6,281 nucleotides of DNA from Candidatus Aminicenantota bacterium (lineage in GTDB: Bacteria; Acidobacteriota; Aminicenantia; Aminicenantales; Aminicenantaceae): positions 1-6,281 of the forward strand of contig JAUWJP010000103.1 of assembly GCA_030607635.1 (NCBI GenBank), given 5' to 3'. Position 1 is the stretch's first letter. Every line of letters starts with the position of its first letter. Below are positions 1-5,484 of this stretch, in pieces. The notes under the pieces are model-generated. The model saw only the letters and a program-made list of their open reading frames with translations. It was not told where the DNA came from and did not search any database. The position numbers were made by a program, and so were the translations under genes.

Positions 1-1
1 C

Positions 2-325
2 TACGTAGGGGTTGGAGTAGGGCTATATCTCTTGAACGTAAGAATGAATGGAGATATGGTCTATATCGATGATGTTTGGGAGTATGTACCCGATGGTATT
101 AATATATACCCCATTACAACTGTTAATGCCTGGGAAAGTAATAGAATCTCATTCGGGTATCATGCCTTTGGCGGAATTATGGTGCCCTTTACTAAAAGAA
201 TGACTTTTGAAGTGGAATTCAAGTATAACGTTGCAAGAGGAGAACTTAAAGAAGCTTTTGAAGGTTTTGAGCCTTTTGACCTCAGCGCGTATCAGATTTC
301 TTTGGGGCTGAATTACTGGTTCTAA
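2..325 (+). CDS. Outer-membrane beta-barrel protein, C-terminal part (5' end outside window)
   Basis: The reading frame is open from the left edge (first full codon at 2) to a TAA at 323-325, so this is the last 107 residues of a longer protein. A TTG at 32 is in frame but there is no reason to treat it as the start. The fragment begins with a glycine-alternating strand (YVGVGVGLYL) and continues with alternating polar/hydrophobic strands, including GYHAFGGIMVPF, MTFEVEFKYNVA and YQISLGLNYWF, separated by polar loops. It ends in an aromatic residue (Trp-Phe), the typical BAM-recognised terminal beta-signal of outer-membrane proteins. This fits an OmpA/OmpW/opacity-type small porin-like barrel, possibly structural or an adhesin. 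The exact family cannot be told from the fragment. Its stop codon overlaps that of the convergent nitroreductase gene. The barrel call is good; any specific function is unknown. Confidence 0.72.
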   Translation, partial: YVGVGVGLYLLNVRMNGDMVYIDDVWEYVPDGINIYPITTVNAWESNRISFGYHAFGGIMVPFTKRMTFEVEFKYNVARGELKEAFEGFEPFDLSAYQISLGLNYWF

Positions 326-837
326 AATAGATCGTAGGAGATGATTTCATCCAGACTTTTTCTTCCCCGAAATCGGGGAATTTCATCAGGATAGCCTAAA
401 GGTGTTAAAGCCAAGACTTTAACATTCTCAGGAATGTTCAGGATTGCTTTGACCTCTTCCTCCTCAAAAGAACCTATCCAGCATGTCCCAAGTCCCTCTT
501 CCTGTGCCTGGAGGATAAGATGCTCTAAAGCTATGGTGACATCTACAGACCAAGATTTCATGTAACGGCCCATATGAGCATAACAATTATCAGGAAAACC
601 GCATCCAACGATGATAATCGGTGCTTCAGCCATAAAAAACTGTCCTGCAGAGGCTTGAGCTAACTTTTCCTTTAATGCTTTGTCTTTGACTATGACGAAC
701 TTCCAGGGCTGAAAATTTTTCCCAGAAGGGGCAAGACGAGCAGCTTCAAGAACACGCATAAAAACCTTTTCAGGAATGGGATCTTCTTTATATTTCCTTA
801 CGCTTCGTCTCTTCTGAATAACATCCAAAACTTTCAT
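322..837 (-). CDS. Nitroreductase family protein (FMN-dependent)
   Basis: This 171-residue protein has the size and layout of small nitroreductase-fold flavoenzymes, which are cytoplasmic homodimers that bind FMN and use NAD(P)H to reduce nitro compounds, quinones or related substrates. Visible family motifs are RRSVRKY at residues 10-16 (FMN phosphate contact), APSGKNFQPW at 36-45, the dimer-interface helix around 98-114 (SVDVTIALEHLILQAQ), GLGTCWIG at 115-122 and PLGYP at 146-150, followed by the usual basic segment and a short C-terminal tail. The ATG start is preceded by a good GGAGGA ribosome site five bases upstream. It overlaps the stop of the upstream glycosyltransferase gene by four bases (ATGA), so the two are probably translationally coupled. 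It is the last gene of the minus-strand operon. The physiological substrate cannot be inferred; a role with envelope sugars is not implied. Confidence 0.9.
   Translation of the reverse strand: MKVLDVIQKRRSVRKYKEDPIPEKVFMRVLEAARLAPSGKNFQPWKFVIVKDKALKEKLAQASAGQFFMAEAPIIIVGCGFPDNCYAHMGRYMKSWSVDVTIALEHLILQAQEEGLGTCWIGSFEEEEVKAILNIPENVKVLALTPLGYPDEIPRFRGRKSLDEIISYDLF
363..380 (+). terminator. Inverted repeat, candidate terminator for the beta-barrel gene
   Basis: TTCCCCGA (363-370) and TCGGGGAA (373-380) form a perfect inverted repeat. In RNA this would be a seven-pair GC-rich stem with a four-base AAAU loop. On the plus strand it lies 37 bases after the beta-barrel stop and is followed by AATTTC, only a short U run. 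On the minus strand it is followed by A-rich sequence, so it cannot end the nitroreductase transcript. It sits inside the nitroreductase coding sequence, over codons for IPRFRGR. The position suits a terminator for convergent transcription, but the weak U tract makes this uncertain. Confidence 0.35.
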
Positions 838-1697
838 TTTTCCTCCGTCTTTTGACCTTGCTCTTTTGGCCCGTATTTATCTATAAGCGATAAATACTTT
901 CTGGCTTCATCCTTATTGTTTCGTTTCTCAAAACCGCTCCCCAGTATCTGACACTTTCTCACTATCTCCTGCCTGACAAGCATTTCTTGATGAGGCGTTA
1001 AATCGAGATGCAGCGCCTTTTCCAGAGCTTTAATCCTGAACCTGTCCATACCCCAGTATTTTCGTGAGAGCTGGTCAGGATGCCCTCCTCGTTTGATGAT
1101 CAGGGGTTTGGACAGAAAATAAACAGGGTATTTGAGGGCAAGCCGAATGGCAAAATCGTAATCTTCGCACACCAGCAATTCCTCATCGAATTTTCCCGTT
1201 TCCTCAAAAATCTCTCTCCTGAATAGGGCAGAAGAAAGGCTTATAAGACAGAGGGGCAACACCCGGTCAAAGATCCAGCCTGAATACTTCCTGTGCTTTT
1301 TCTTGGGATTAACAAAGACTCCGCGCCTAATCCATATCTCCTCGGTGTAACAAACCTTTGCTTTGGGAAAGGCATTCATAAAACTCATCTGGATGCTGAT
1401 CTTCTCTTTTTTCCAGAGGTCATCTGAATCTAAAAAAGCGATATAATCGCCTTGAGCAAGATCAAGCCCCAGATTCCGGGCTGCACTTACTCCTTTATTC
1501 TCCTGGAAGTGGTATTTCATCTTATTCCCGAAAGATTTTACAATTTCTTTCGTATTATCCATAGAGCCATCATCAATCACCAAAAACTCGAATGAACTAG
1601 AGCTGTTCCGAACGAAATAATCCTGATTCAGCACAGACTGAATGACCTCATCAAGAAAAGAGGCTCGGTTGTATGTCGGGATAATTACACTAATCAT
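834..1697 (-). CDS. Family 2 glycosyltransferase (GT-A fold)
   Basis: This is a 287-residue inverting glycosyltransferase of the GT2 type, which transfers a sugar from a nucleotide-sugar donor, usually for polysaccharide, lipopolysaccharide or glycoprotein assembly. The N-terminal nucleotide-binding domain shows PTYNR at 7-11, IDDGS at 41-45, the NKGVSAARNLGL segment at 67-78 and the metal-binding LDSDD at 89-93 (DxD = D90/D92). The acceptor-side ED motif, where the catalytic base usually lies, is CEDYDFAIR at 177-185. Residues 225-287 form a helical, charged tail. No membrane segment is visible, so the enzyme is cytosolic or peripheral. Residues 27-35 (YFVRNSSSS) look like a short serine-rich insertion between the first helix and the DDGS strand. 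The ATG has only a weak GAG-type ribosome site. It follows the LEA-2 gene by 17 bp and overlaps the nitroreductase start by four bases. Donor and acceptor are unknown. Confidence 0.9.
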   Translation of the reverse strand: MISVIIPTYNRASFLDEVIQSVLNQDYFVRNSSSSFEFLVIDDGSMDNTKEIVKSFGNKMKYHFQENKGVSAARNLGLDLAQGDYIAFLDSDDLWKKEKISIQMSFMNAFPKAKVCYTEEIWIRRGVFVNPKKKHRKYSGWIFDRVLPLCLISLSSALFRREIFEETGKFDEELLVCEDYDFAIRLALKYPVYFLSKPLIIKRGGHPDQLSRKYWGMDRFRIKALEKALHLDLTPHQEMLVRQEIVRKCQILGSGFEKRNNKDEARKYLSLIDKYGPKEQGQKTEEK

Positions 1698-1714
1698 TGC
1701 TAAAAAGGCTCTAT

Positions 1715-2569
1715 TCAGGGACTTCTTGAGATAGTAACTTTGTCACTTTTATCAAAAGGAATCTTTATATATCCCCACGCGGTCCTCACTTCGATTTCCC
1801 CGAAGAAACGACAAAGAGCTGACGGTTGGCGAAGTTTTATGTAGACCTCTTTCCCGACTTCAAAGAAACTAATGAGGAAAGGAATTGAAAAAACTCTTAT
1901 TTCTCCGCCTTCAATATTTTTATCTCCGCTTATTATCCCTTCGCCAACGGGCTTCCCTCCCAAATGAAATCCATAGCGTATCCTGTCTACCAGGAGTTTA
2001 AAAGAGTTACTGTTTTTAAAGCTCACCTTAAAGCTTATATCCGCTCCCCCGATCGTCATCTCCTTCACCTGAAGAGTAAGGAATTCAATCTCAGGTTTTT
2101 TGAAGATCGGGAATTCTCCGGAAAAGGCAATAGGAAGCCTTCCCTTCTCTCTCCGGCCATCCGAAAAGGTCATAGCACCTGTCAAATAGCATTGGACTTT
2201 ATCTTCTTTTTCTATTCCCTCCACGGCACGAAAGAGATGAGCATAGGTGATTTTTAGCGGAAAAGAAAGAAGTGTATTTCCCTTTGCCTTGATTCTTATG
2301 TGTTCCTCTAAAGAGGTTGATAAGCGGAAGTATTCCTTTTGATTGACAACTAAGCGGTAATCATAACTTGTAAGATAATAAGGCGAAGAAGAAGAATTCG
2401 ATATGTTGACATAAAAAATAAGGAAAAGCCCTGAGACGTTTAAATCCTTAATCTTTTTCTCTTGAAGAGATATGCTGAGATCTTTTCTCAAAGACAAAGG
2501 CAAGGCTGAACTGGCAAAAGCCCAGAGGAAAAGCAGGAAGAAACACAGTGTTTTTCTCAATTTTTTCAC
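1715..2569 (-). CDS. Secreted LEA type 2 (LEA14/WHy-like) family protein with two tandem domains
   Basis: The start is GTG and the product has 284 residues. A Sec signal peptide is clear: MKKLRK, a hydrophobic core at about 8-20 and a likely signal peptidase I site at ASSA/LP (19-24). There is no lipobox. The mature part is beta-rich and appears duplicated. Repeat 1 (about 29-155) has LFLIFYVNISN followed by YDYRLVVNQKEYF and a FPLKITYAHLF strand. Repeat 2 (about 160-274) has ADISFKVSFKNSNSF followed by IRYGFHLGGKPVGEG and a FSIPFLISFFEVG strand. The order 'internal-strand Asn-Ser, Tyr-containing strand, polar turn, hydrophobic strand' is that of LEA-2/WHy domains, immunoglobulin-like folds found in desiccation proteins and in many bacterial exported proteins. 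Cellular role is unknown; a periplasmic location is inferred. First gene of the minus operon. A ribosome site (AAGGA) lies 15 bases before this GTG and 10 before an out-of-frame ATG. Family call fairly firm, function open. Confidence 0.75.
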   Translation of the reverse strand: MKKLRKTLCFFLLFLWAFASSALPLSLRKDLSISLQEKKIKDLNVSGLFLIFYVNISNSSSSPYYLTSYDYRLVVNQKEYFRLSTSLEEHIRIKAKGNTLLSFPLKITYAHLFRAVEGIEKEDKVQCYLTGAMTFSDGRREKGRLPIAFSGEFPIFKKPEIEFLTLQVKEMTIGGADISFKVSFKNSNSFKLLVDRIRYGFHLGGKPVGEGIISGDKNIEGGEIRVFSIPFLISFFEVGKEVYIKLRQPSALCRFFGEIEVRTAWGYIKIPFDKSDKVTISRSP

Positions 2570-2574
2570 TTCAT
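2566..2574 (-). promoter_or_regulatory. Three-codon start-stop ORF (ATG AAG TGA) overlapping the LEA-2 GTG start
   Basis: On the minus strand an ATG at 2574-2572 is followed by AAG and TGA, and the LEA-2 GTG (2569-2567) lies inside it in another frame. The only ribosome-site-like sequence, AAGGA (complement of 2585-2589), is spaced 10 bases from this ATG but 15 from the GTG. Initiation may therefore begin at the ATG, with re-initiation at the overlapping GTG. The alternative is simply that the GTG is used directly with long spacing. This is inference from spacing only. Confidence 0.22.
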
Positions 2575-2645
2575 ATTTTTTGAATCCTTAAGCATACACC
2601 AATGGTTTGAGGAGAACAAGATTTCAAATTTCTGCGAAAAAATGT

Positions 2646-2675
2646 TTGAATAGAAGGTGAAATTGCTTTTATAAT
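2646..2675 (+). promoter_or_regulatory. Sigma70-type promoter for the nucleotidyltransferase-galE operon
   Basis: A -35-like TTGAAT (2646-2651, four of six consensus bases) and a perfect TATAAT -10 (2670-2675) are separated by 18 bases. Transcription would start near 2682, giving a leader of roughly 80 bases that contains a short ORF (2705-2764). No other equally good promoter lies between the divergent genes on this strand. Confidence 0.6.
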
Positions 2676-2704
2676 AGTACAAACAAAAAAAGGAAAACGC
2701 ACCA

Positions 2705-2764
2705 ATGGAAAATATGGAATCTGATTACTTCATGAAACCGCTAATAATAGATAAAAAATTATGA
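2705..2764 (+). CDS. Small leader ORF (19 codons) coupled to the nucleotidyltransferase start
   Basis: An ATG at 2705 opens a 19-codon frame ending in TGA at 2762-2764, which overlaps the ATG (2761) of the next gene as ATGA. An AGGA ribosome site (2691-2694) lies 10 bases upstream of this ATG. By contrast, the sequence directly before 2761 (CTAATAATAGATAAAAAATT) contains no purine-rich ribosome site, and an in-frame TAA at 2752-2754 excludes any earlier start for the large gene. The peptide begins MENMESDYFMK and is not recognised. It has no run of one amino acid that would point to classical attenuation. Its likely role is to bring ribosomes to the downstream start. It could be a chance ORF; later in-frame ATGs at 2714 and 2732 lack clear ribosome sites. 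Confidence 0.42.
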   Translation: MENMESDYFMKPLIIDKKL

Positions 2765-4206
2765 AGAAATTGCAAGCTGAATTTCGAGAAAAAGAATTTT
2801 TAATTCATCATTTTGGAGGTAAAGTCTATGCTGTCGGAGGCTACGTGCGCGACCTTATCAGAGGAATACCATCCGAGGAAGTGGATATTCTCATAACTCA
2901 TCATAGCGTTGAAGATATCATAAAAATAATCCAACCTCATGGAAAAGTTGATCTTGTTGGAAAGAGCTTTGGTATCATTAAATTCACGATAAATGGAAAA
3001 ACGTACGATTTAGCCCTACCAAGGAAAGAGGTTCCGAGAGGAACTGGAGTCAAAAAGCATAAAGATTTTATAATCTCTGCAGAGCCAAATTTACCGATCG
3101 AGAAAGACCTTGAAAGGCGAGATTTTCGATGCAACAGTATTGCTTTAAGGCTGACTGATAACAAGGTTATCGACCCTTTCCGTGGAGCCAGCGATATCAA
3201 AGCAAAAAAAATAAGGCTATCAAATCCTGCGTCATTTCCTGATGATCCTCTGCGAATTCTTAGAGTGGCTCGATTTGCCTCAGTTCTTGAGTTTTCGGTT
3301 GATCCTGAAATTTATGAAACCTCCAGAGAAATAGACTTATCAGGCTTAAGTGTAGAGAGGGTGAACGAGGAAATTTTTAAAATTCTCCTTTTTTCTCCCC
3401 TTCCTTCAGTCGGGCTCGAAGAGTTATTCAAGCTCGGCGCCATACGCCAGCTCTTTCAGGAACTCTACAACCTGACCCTATCTATCCAGGATCCCCTCTT
3501 TCATCCCGAGAAAGATAAATATGGCAATCATACTGTCTGGTATCACACCAAGCTCACAGTGGACCAGGCAAAAAGGCTATCCGAACTTGCGCAGCTTTCT
3601 CAAGAGAAAAAACTGGCCCTGCTGCTGGCCTCCCTTTATCATGATGTAGGAAAACCATCTACAGCCCAGTGGGAGTTCAAGAAGGGAAGGATGGTTATCA
3701 CCAACAATGGCCACGATGTCCTCAGCGAGAAGATCACCAAAAAAATTCTTAGCCGGTTCAGAATTTTTTCATGGAATGGATATAAACTGAGAAAAACAAT
3801 CCTTTCCCTGATTAAATGTCATCACCGGGCCTCTGAATTATGGCAGAACAGGGAAGTTGTGACCAAAAAGGCCTTCAACCGCCTCGCGGCAGATATAAGC
3901 GGTGAAATCGAGCTTCTGGTTTATCTTGATGCAGCTGACCGCGCCGGAAGGAAAGAAAAACCGATTATAGAGTTGGACGAAGAAGCACGCTGGCTTCTTC
4001 GTAAATTCAAGGAACTCGACGTAACTAAAGAGACTATTAAACCTTTAATCATGGGCAGAGACCTGATAAAAATGGCGGTCGCTCCCGGCCCCTTGATGGG
4101 AAAAATCCTTAAAAAACTGTATGAGCTCCAGCTCGACAATGAGTTTGAAACGAAAAAAGAAGGTCTGCAGATTGCTAAAAAAATCATCGAGAAGGCGCTT
4201 CAATGA
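2761..4206 (+). CDS. tRNA nucleotidyltransferase/poly(A) polymerase family protein with HD domain (CCA-adding type)
   Basis: This 481-residue class II CCA-adding/poly(A) polymerase family enzyme is expected to add or repair the tRNA 3' CCA end in the cytoplasm, with an HD phosphohydrolase domain for 2'-phosphate or cyclic-phosphate removal. Motif A is GGYVRD at 26-31; the metal-binding pair that is normally DxD appears as E40-V41-D42. VDLVGKSFG (63-71) and YDLALPRKE (82-90, third carboxylate D83) are typical of the HD-containing subgroup. RRDFRCN (119-125) replaces the usual RRDFT(I/M)N. DPLRILRVARF (162-172) and ERVNEEI (199-205) follow. HD residues are H262, H294-D295, H318-D319, H354-H355 and D393. 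The tail IKPLIMGRDLI...PGP (426-444) is the usual tRNA-binding end. The start is fixed by an in-frame stop just upstream. It overlaps galE by four bases. Family certain; full catalytic activity less so because of E40 and R123. Confidence 0.88.
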   Translation: MKKLQAEFREKEFLIHHFGGKVYAVGGYVRDLIRGIPSEEVDILITHHSVEDIIKIIQPHGKVDLVGKSFGIIKFTINGKTYDLALPRKEVPRGTGVKKHKDFIISAEPNLPIEKDLERRDFRCNSIALRLTDNKVIDPFRGASDIKAKKIRLSNPASFPDDPLRILRVARFASVLEFSVDPEIYETSREIDLSGLSVERVNEEIFKILLFSPLPSVGLEELFKLGAIRQLFQELYNLTLSIQDPLFHPEKDKYGNHTVWYHTKLTVDQAKRLSELAQLSQEKKLALLLASLYHDVGKPSTAQWEFKKGRMVITNNGHDVLSEKITKKILSRFRIFSWNGYKLRKTILSLIKCHHRASELWQNREVVTKKAFNRLAADISGEIELLVYLDAADRAGRKEKPIIELDEEARWLLRKFKELDVTKETIKPLIMGRDLIKMAVAPGPLMGKILKKLYELQLDNEFETKKEGLQIAKKIIEKALQ

Positions 4207-5183
4207 AAATTCTCGTGGCTGGTGGAGCAGGATATATTGGATCTCACACAACCAAAGAGCTCATCAAGGAAGGATTTGAAGTCGTTGTTTTCGATAATTT
4301 TTCTACAGGCAAAAAAGAGCTTCTTGTAGGAGGAGAGCTTTTCGAGGGCGACCTCATGCATAAAGAGAGCATCAAAAAAGCCTTATGGTCAAAAAATATC
4401 GAAGCTGTTCTTCACTTTGCTTCCCTCATCCAGGTGGGAGAATCTTATGCGGACCCCCGAAAATACTACACCCACAACCTCATTACCAGCCTGAACCTCC
4501 TGGATGTTATGCTGGAAGCAGGAGTTAAATACTTCGTTTTTTCTTCAAGCGCTGCTGTTTATGGTGAGCCTCTACAAAATCCGATACCAGAATCTCATCC
4601 CTTAAATCCTTTCAATCCTTATGGGCAGACAAAGTTCTTTGTGGAGAAAGTCATTCAAGATTACGAAAGAGCATACGGACTAAAATTTATATCTCTCCGC
4701 TATTTCAATGCTGCCGGAGCAGATCCAGAAGGGCACCTAGGCGAGCTGCACGACCCTGAAACCCACCTTATTCCCAACATCCTCCTTTTTCTCCTGGGAA
4801 AAAAGAGGAAATTTGAAATTTTTGGAAAGGACTTCCCCACCAAAGATGGAACAGCGGTCAGAGATTACATCCATGTCACAGATCTGGCAAAAGCCCATGT
4901 GCTTTCTCTCAAAAAACTCCTGAAATCCCCCCAGAGTGAGTTTATCAATCTGGGGACAAACAAAGGCTATTCTGTTTTAGAGATTATAAATAAAACAGAA
5001 GAAATCACAGGAGAAAAAGTTCTCTACACAGAAAGCCCGAGGCGCGAAGGGGATGTTCCGGTGCTCTTAGCCTCAAAAGAAAAGGCAGAGAAAATCCTGG
5101 GCTGGAAGCTATACCATTCAAACATCGAAACAATTATTGAAACGGCCTGGAACTGGCATAGGAAATGCGCAAAAAGCATGTAA
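4203..5183 (+). CDS. galE: UDP-glucose 4-epimerase
   Basis: This 326-residue extended short-chain dehydrogenase (slightly shorter than the usual 330-340) interconverts UDP-glucose and UDP-galactose with bound NAD in the cytoplasm. It supplies galactose for surface polysaccharide or feeds the Leloir pathway. The Rossmann motif GGAGYIGSH is at 7-15, followed by VVVFDNFSTG (27-36) and GDLMH (49-53). The catalytic triad is S116 in SSSAAVYG, Y140 and K144 (YGQTK). RYFNAAGADPEG (166-177), H188LIPN, GTAVRDYIHVTDLA (216-229) and RREGD (280-284) are all GalE signatures. The residue equivalent to the E. coli Tyr299 substrate gatekeeper is Leu288, so activity on N-acetylated sugars cannot be read off. 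The ATG overlaps the stop of the nucleotidyltransferase gene, with an AAGG at a normal distance. No clear terminator follows. Another UDP-sugar epimerase specificity is possible, but GalE is much the likeliest. Confidence 0.94.
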   Translation: MKILVAGGAGYIGSHTTKELIKEGFEVVVFDNFSTGKKELLVGGELFEGDLMHKESIKKALWSKNIEAVLHFASLIQVGESYADPRKYYTHNLITSLNLLDVMLEAGVKYFVFSSSAAVYGEPLQNPIPESHPLNPFNPYGQTKFFVEKVIQDYERAYGLKFISLRYFNAAGADPEGHLGELHDPETHLIPNILLFLLGKKRKFEIFGKDFPTKDGTAVRDYIHVTDLAKAHVLSLKKLLKSPQSEFINLGTNKGYSVLEIINKTEEITGEKVLYTESPRREGDVPVLLASKEKAEKILGWKLYHSNIETIIETAWNWHRKCAKSM

Positions 5184-5186
5184 CGA

Positions 5187-5210
5187 GGTCAGGCCTCTGG
5201 GGTCAAGCCT
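5187..5210. repeat. Imperfect 10-bp direct repeat GGTCARGCCT
   Basis: GGTCAGGCCT (5187-5196) and GGTCAAGCCT (5201-5210) differ at one base and are separated by four bases. A weaker third relative, GGCAAGGCCT, lies at 5263-5272. The pair could be an operator-like site or part of a folded RNA; it may also be chance in a GC-rich patch. Confidence 0.3.
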
Positions 5211-5287
5211 TATCGTGGGGAAGCTCAGATAATCAAGGGGCAGCAAAGCCTCTCTTCTCAAGGGCAAGGCCTGATTCCGATAAAGGC
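5207..5287 (+). ncRNA. Possible structured RNA element after galE
   Basis: Three nested pairings can be drawn. GCCTTATCG (5207-5215) pairs with CGATAAAGGC (5278-5287), nine pairs with one bulged A. AATCA (5231-5235) pairs with TGATT (5272-5276). AGGGGC (5236-5241) pairs with GCCTCT (5248-5253) around an AGCAAA loop, including one G-U pair. A competing or pseudoknotting pairing TCAGGCCT (5189-5196) with AGGCCTGA (5267-5274) also exists. The block is much richer in GC than what follows. It could be a 3' UTR structure, a small RNA or an interspersed repeat. It matches no RNA family I recognise, and covariation has not been tested. Confidence 0.22.
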
Positions 5288-5392
5288 AATCAAAATGATG
5301 AGAGCAAATCATCTTTCCAGGTGAGAAAAATATTTATAAAGATCATTCCAAAAATCATCTCTAAAGGTTATTTACTAATAGGGGAATTTTTA

Positions 5393-5422
5393 TTATTTTC
5401 AACTCGACGTAGTAGTTATAAT
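5393..5422 (+). promoter_or_regulatory. Possible promoter for the small ORF and lytic transglycosylase genes
   Basis: A perfect TATAAT -10 lies at 5417-5422. The -35 is poor: TTATTT (5393-5398) gives an 18-base spacer, while TTTTCA (5396-5401) gives only 15. Transcription would begin near 5429, about 56 bases before the next start codon. The absence of a visible galE terminator means read-through is also possible. Confidence 0.38.
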
Positions 5423-5454
5423 CTGATGTCGCTTCTCATCAATACTGAGACGCG

Positions 5455-5471
5455 AAAGAAACGTTTTCTTT
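5455..5471. repeat. AT-rich inverted repeat just before the small ORF
   Basis: AAAGAAA (5455-5461) and TTTCTTT (5465-5471) are perfect complements around a CGT spacer. They lie just upstream of the GGAG ribosome site (5475-5478) of the next ORF. It could be a weak hairpin affecting ribosome access or a protein-binding palindrome; the stem is A-U rich and thus weak. Confidence 0.3.
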
Positions 5472-5484
5472 TACGGAGTGTAGG

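Larger units (their letters stand above)
5184..5484. other. Intergenic region with a GC-rich foldable block and an AT-rich promoter half
   Basis: I see no convincing protein gene here. Positions 5184-5280 are about 57% GC by hand count, with several overlapping direct and inverted repeats. Positions 5281-5484 drop to about 32% GC and hold a TATAAT at 5417-5422 and an inverted repeat at 5455-5471. Plus-strand frame 5165-5488 happens to be free of stops, but it begins inside galE without a ribosome site and its first half resembles no protein I know. No canonical hairpin plus U-tract terminator for galE was found. I looked for tRNA, tmRNA, SRP RNA and common riboswitch cores and did not find them. 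Confidence 0.6.

Noticed and set aside
1964..2257. 97-codon plus-strand ORF within the LEA-2 gene
   Set aside because: Shadow of the LEA-2 coding sequence; no ribosome site and no domain.
2591..2619. Minus-strand promoter with TTGTTC (-35) and TATGCT (-10), 17-base spacer
   Set aside because: Position and spacing suit the LEA-2 operon, but only three and four of six consensus bases match; too weak to list as a feature in AT-rich DNA.
2597..2708. Nine-base direct repeat CACCAATGG at 2597-2605 and 2700-2708
   Set aside because: Two copies about 100 bp apart in the divergent intergenic region could be a shared operator, but a 9-mer pair in about 190 bp is not rare enough to claim, and no palindrome supports it.
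5187..5210. Resemblance of GGTCAGG to the SRP RNA core
   Set aside because: The rest of the conserved SRP loop (CCGGAAGGAAGCAGCC) is missing.
5236..5253. Hairpin AGGGGC/GCCTCT as a galE terminator
   Set aside because: No U run follows the stem, so it is not a canonical intrinsic terminator.
5118..5312. 64-codon minus-strand ORF over the galE end and the GC-rich block
   Set aside because: It overlaps conserved galE sequence antisense and has no ribosome site; the lack of stops reflects the GC-rich patch.
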